Assembly (NCBI RefSeq): GCF_004799405.1
Contig: NZ_SSMW01000085.1
Span: 43,383-107,382, forward strand
DNA length: 64,000 nucleotides
Direction: 5' to 3'
Source: Bradyrhizobium sp.
GTDB lineage: Bacteria; Pseudomonadota; Alphaproteobacteria; Rhizobiales; Xanthobacteraceae
Shown one piece after another: positions 63,265 through 64,000 of the stretch. Position numbers and translations under genes: made by a program. Positions within the stretch are counted from its first letter, which is position 1, and each line of letters starts with the position of its first letter. The notes beneath the pieces were generated by a model. The model made no database searches and was not told the DNA's origin. It saw only the letters and a program-made list of their open reading frames with translations.

Positions 63265-64000
63265 CTACCCCGGCCGGGCGTGGAAAAACTCGAAAATCTT
63301 GCGCGCGCTCTCGGCGCTGACGCCCGGAACCTTGCCGAGGTCGGCGATCGACGCCCGCTCGATCTCCTTCAAGGTTCCGAAATGATGCAGCAAGGCACGT
63401 TTGCGTGACGGGCCGATGCCGGGAATTTCCTGCAATCCCGCTTCGCGAATGTCCTTTTTGCGCAGCTTGCGGTGTGAGCCGATCACGAAGCGATGAGCCT
63501 CGTCGCGCAGCCGCTGGATAAAGTACAGCACCGGGTCGCGTGGCTCGAGCTTGAGCGGCTCGCGGTCCGGCATGAACAGGGTTTCGCGGCCGGCGTCGCG
63601 GTCCGGCCCTTTTGCCACCGCCAGCAGCGCCACCTCGGTCAACCCGAGGCCCTCGAATATCTCCCGGACGGCGTTGAGCTGGCCGCGACCGCCGTCGATG
63701 ATGACGAGGTCCGGCCATTGCGGGAACGAATCGTCGTCCGGTTTGGTCCTGGCTGCATCGCCATCCGCCGGCGGCGTCAACAGCCGCTTGAAGCGCCGCT
63801 GCAGCACCTCGCGCATCATCGCGTAGTCGTCGCCCGGCGTCAGCCCCTCGGATTTGATGTTGAACTTGCGGTACTGGTTCTTGATGAAGCCGTCCGGCCC
63901 GGCCACGATCATGGCGCCCACCGCGTTGGTGCCCTGGATATGGCTGTTGTCGTAGACCTCGATCCGCCGCGGCGCGTGCGGCAGGCCGAGCGTGGTGACC
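63265..64000 (-). CDS. uvrC: Excinuclease ABC subunit UvrC (5' end outside window)
   Basis: The minus-strand frame is open from the window end to a TAG at 63265-63267, giving the last 244 residues. Seen are [20 protein letters not shown] (RNase H-like endonuclease), [20 protein letters not shown] with its acidic residues, [20 protein letters not shown], and a C-terminal helix-hairpin-helix pair ([40 protein letters not shown]). It makes the dual incisions in nucleotide excision repair. Confidence 0.95.
   Translation of the reverse strand, partial: VTTLGLPHAPRRIEVYDNSHIQGTNAVGAMIVAGPDGFIKNQYRKFNIKSEGLTPGDDYAMMREVLQRRFKRLLTPPADGDAARTKPDDDSFPQWPDLVIIDGGRGQLNAVREIFEGLGLTEVALLAVAKGPDRDAGRETLFMPDREPLKLEPRDPVLYFIQRLRDEAHRFVIGSHRKLRKKDIREAGLQEIPGIGPSRKRALLHHFGTLKEIERASIADLGKVPGVSAESARKIFEFFHARPG

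Noticed and set aside
63173..63718. Extension of the pgsA frame by 182 residues
   Set aside because: It lies on uvrC coding sequence in another frame. The PgsA family start is MNIATT at 63172.

Overview
The window is a GC-rich, densely coding piece of chromosome from an alphaproteobacterium. It most resembles the Bradyrhizobium/Rhodopseudomonas group (Nitrobacteraceae). The clues are the family-level content (CIRCE-controlled groESL, DUF2076, DUF4170, DUF2093 and a DUF6101-like protein), a defluorinase-type dehalogenase whose catalytic residues fall at the same numbers as in the R. palustris RPA1163 enzyme, the ribF-ileS-lspA and moaE-moaD-pgsA-uvrC gene orders, and many hairpin-type intergenic repeats. 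I saw no tRNA or rRNA gene, insertion sequence, phage gene or CRISPR array. This is core chromosome rather than an island. The taxonomic call is from memory of such genomes, not from a search.

Layout. 1-4147: glycolate oxidase genes glcD (3' part), glcE and glcF, split by an opposite-strand ABM-type monooxygenase. 4222-10486: a lysine-rich histone-like protein, a TorF-type porin, an SbmA/BacA/YddA-type ABC transporter, a lactate/glycolate permease and a small secreted protein. 10587-14261: an exported protein, then groES-groEL with an upstream promoter and CIRCE operator. 14418-17758: a lipoprotein, CheZ, an L,D-transpeptidase and a DUF2076 protein. 17881-19763: a polyprenyl-phosphate glycosyltransferase overlapping a YdjC/NaxD-type deacetylase. 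19846-25316: hisZ-hisG, rsmE, an exported protein, ubiA and a DUF6101-like gene. 25625-31392: tldE, cysQ, DUF4170, a DUF374 acyltransferase, waaA, lpxK and DUF2093, a lipid A/LPS core cluster. 31575-34043: a nucleophile-less dienelactone-hydrolase-like protein and xseA, whose 3' end carries a tandem repeat. 34117-36713: a compact module of promoter/operator, alpha/beta hydrolase, two membrane proteins and a small winged-helix regulator. 36811-46517: purD, acyl-CoA dehydrogenase, a fluoroacetate-dehalogenase homologue, tadA, rluB with a huge disordered N-terminus, rsmD, mutL and arfB. 46674-55240: an M16 peptidase pair, an exported protein, lspA, ileS and ribF. 55445-60731: a CheY-like receiver, a HAD-IIA phosphatase, a degenerate-EAL (TipF-like) protein, an omega-aminotransferase and an HWE kinase. 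60873-64000: prmB, moaE, moaD, pgsA and the 3' part of uvrC.

How genes work together. GlcDEF and the LctP-type permease can form a glycolate/lactate uptake and oxidation route. The overlapping glycosyltransferase/deacetylase pair and the waaA-lpxK cluster both point to cell-envelope lipid modification. CheZ, the CheY-like receiver and the TipF-like EAL protein are scattered motility functions. The two M16 proteins look like one heterodimeric protease, one subunit carrying the zinc motif and the other the Arg/Tyr pair. The best candidates for something undescribed are the 34.1-36.7 kb operator-controlled module, the triplicated stop-containing tail of xseA, the glycosyltransferase/deacetylase pair, and the families of intergenic hairpin repeats, one of which sits inside the groESL operon.
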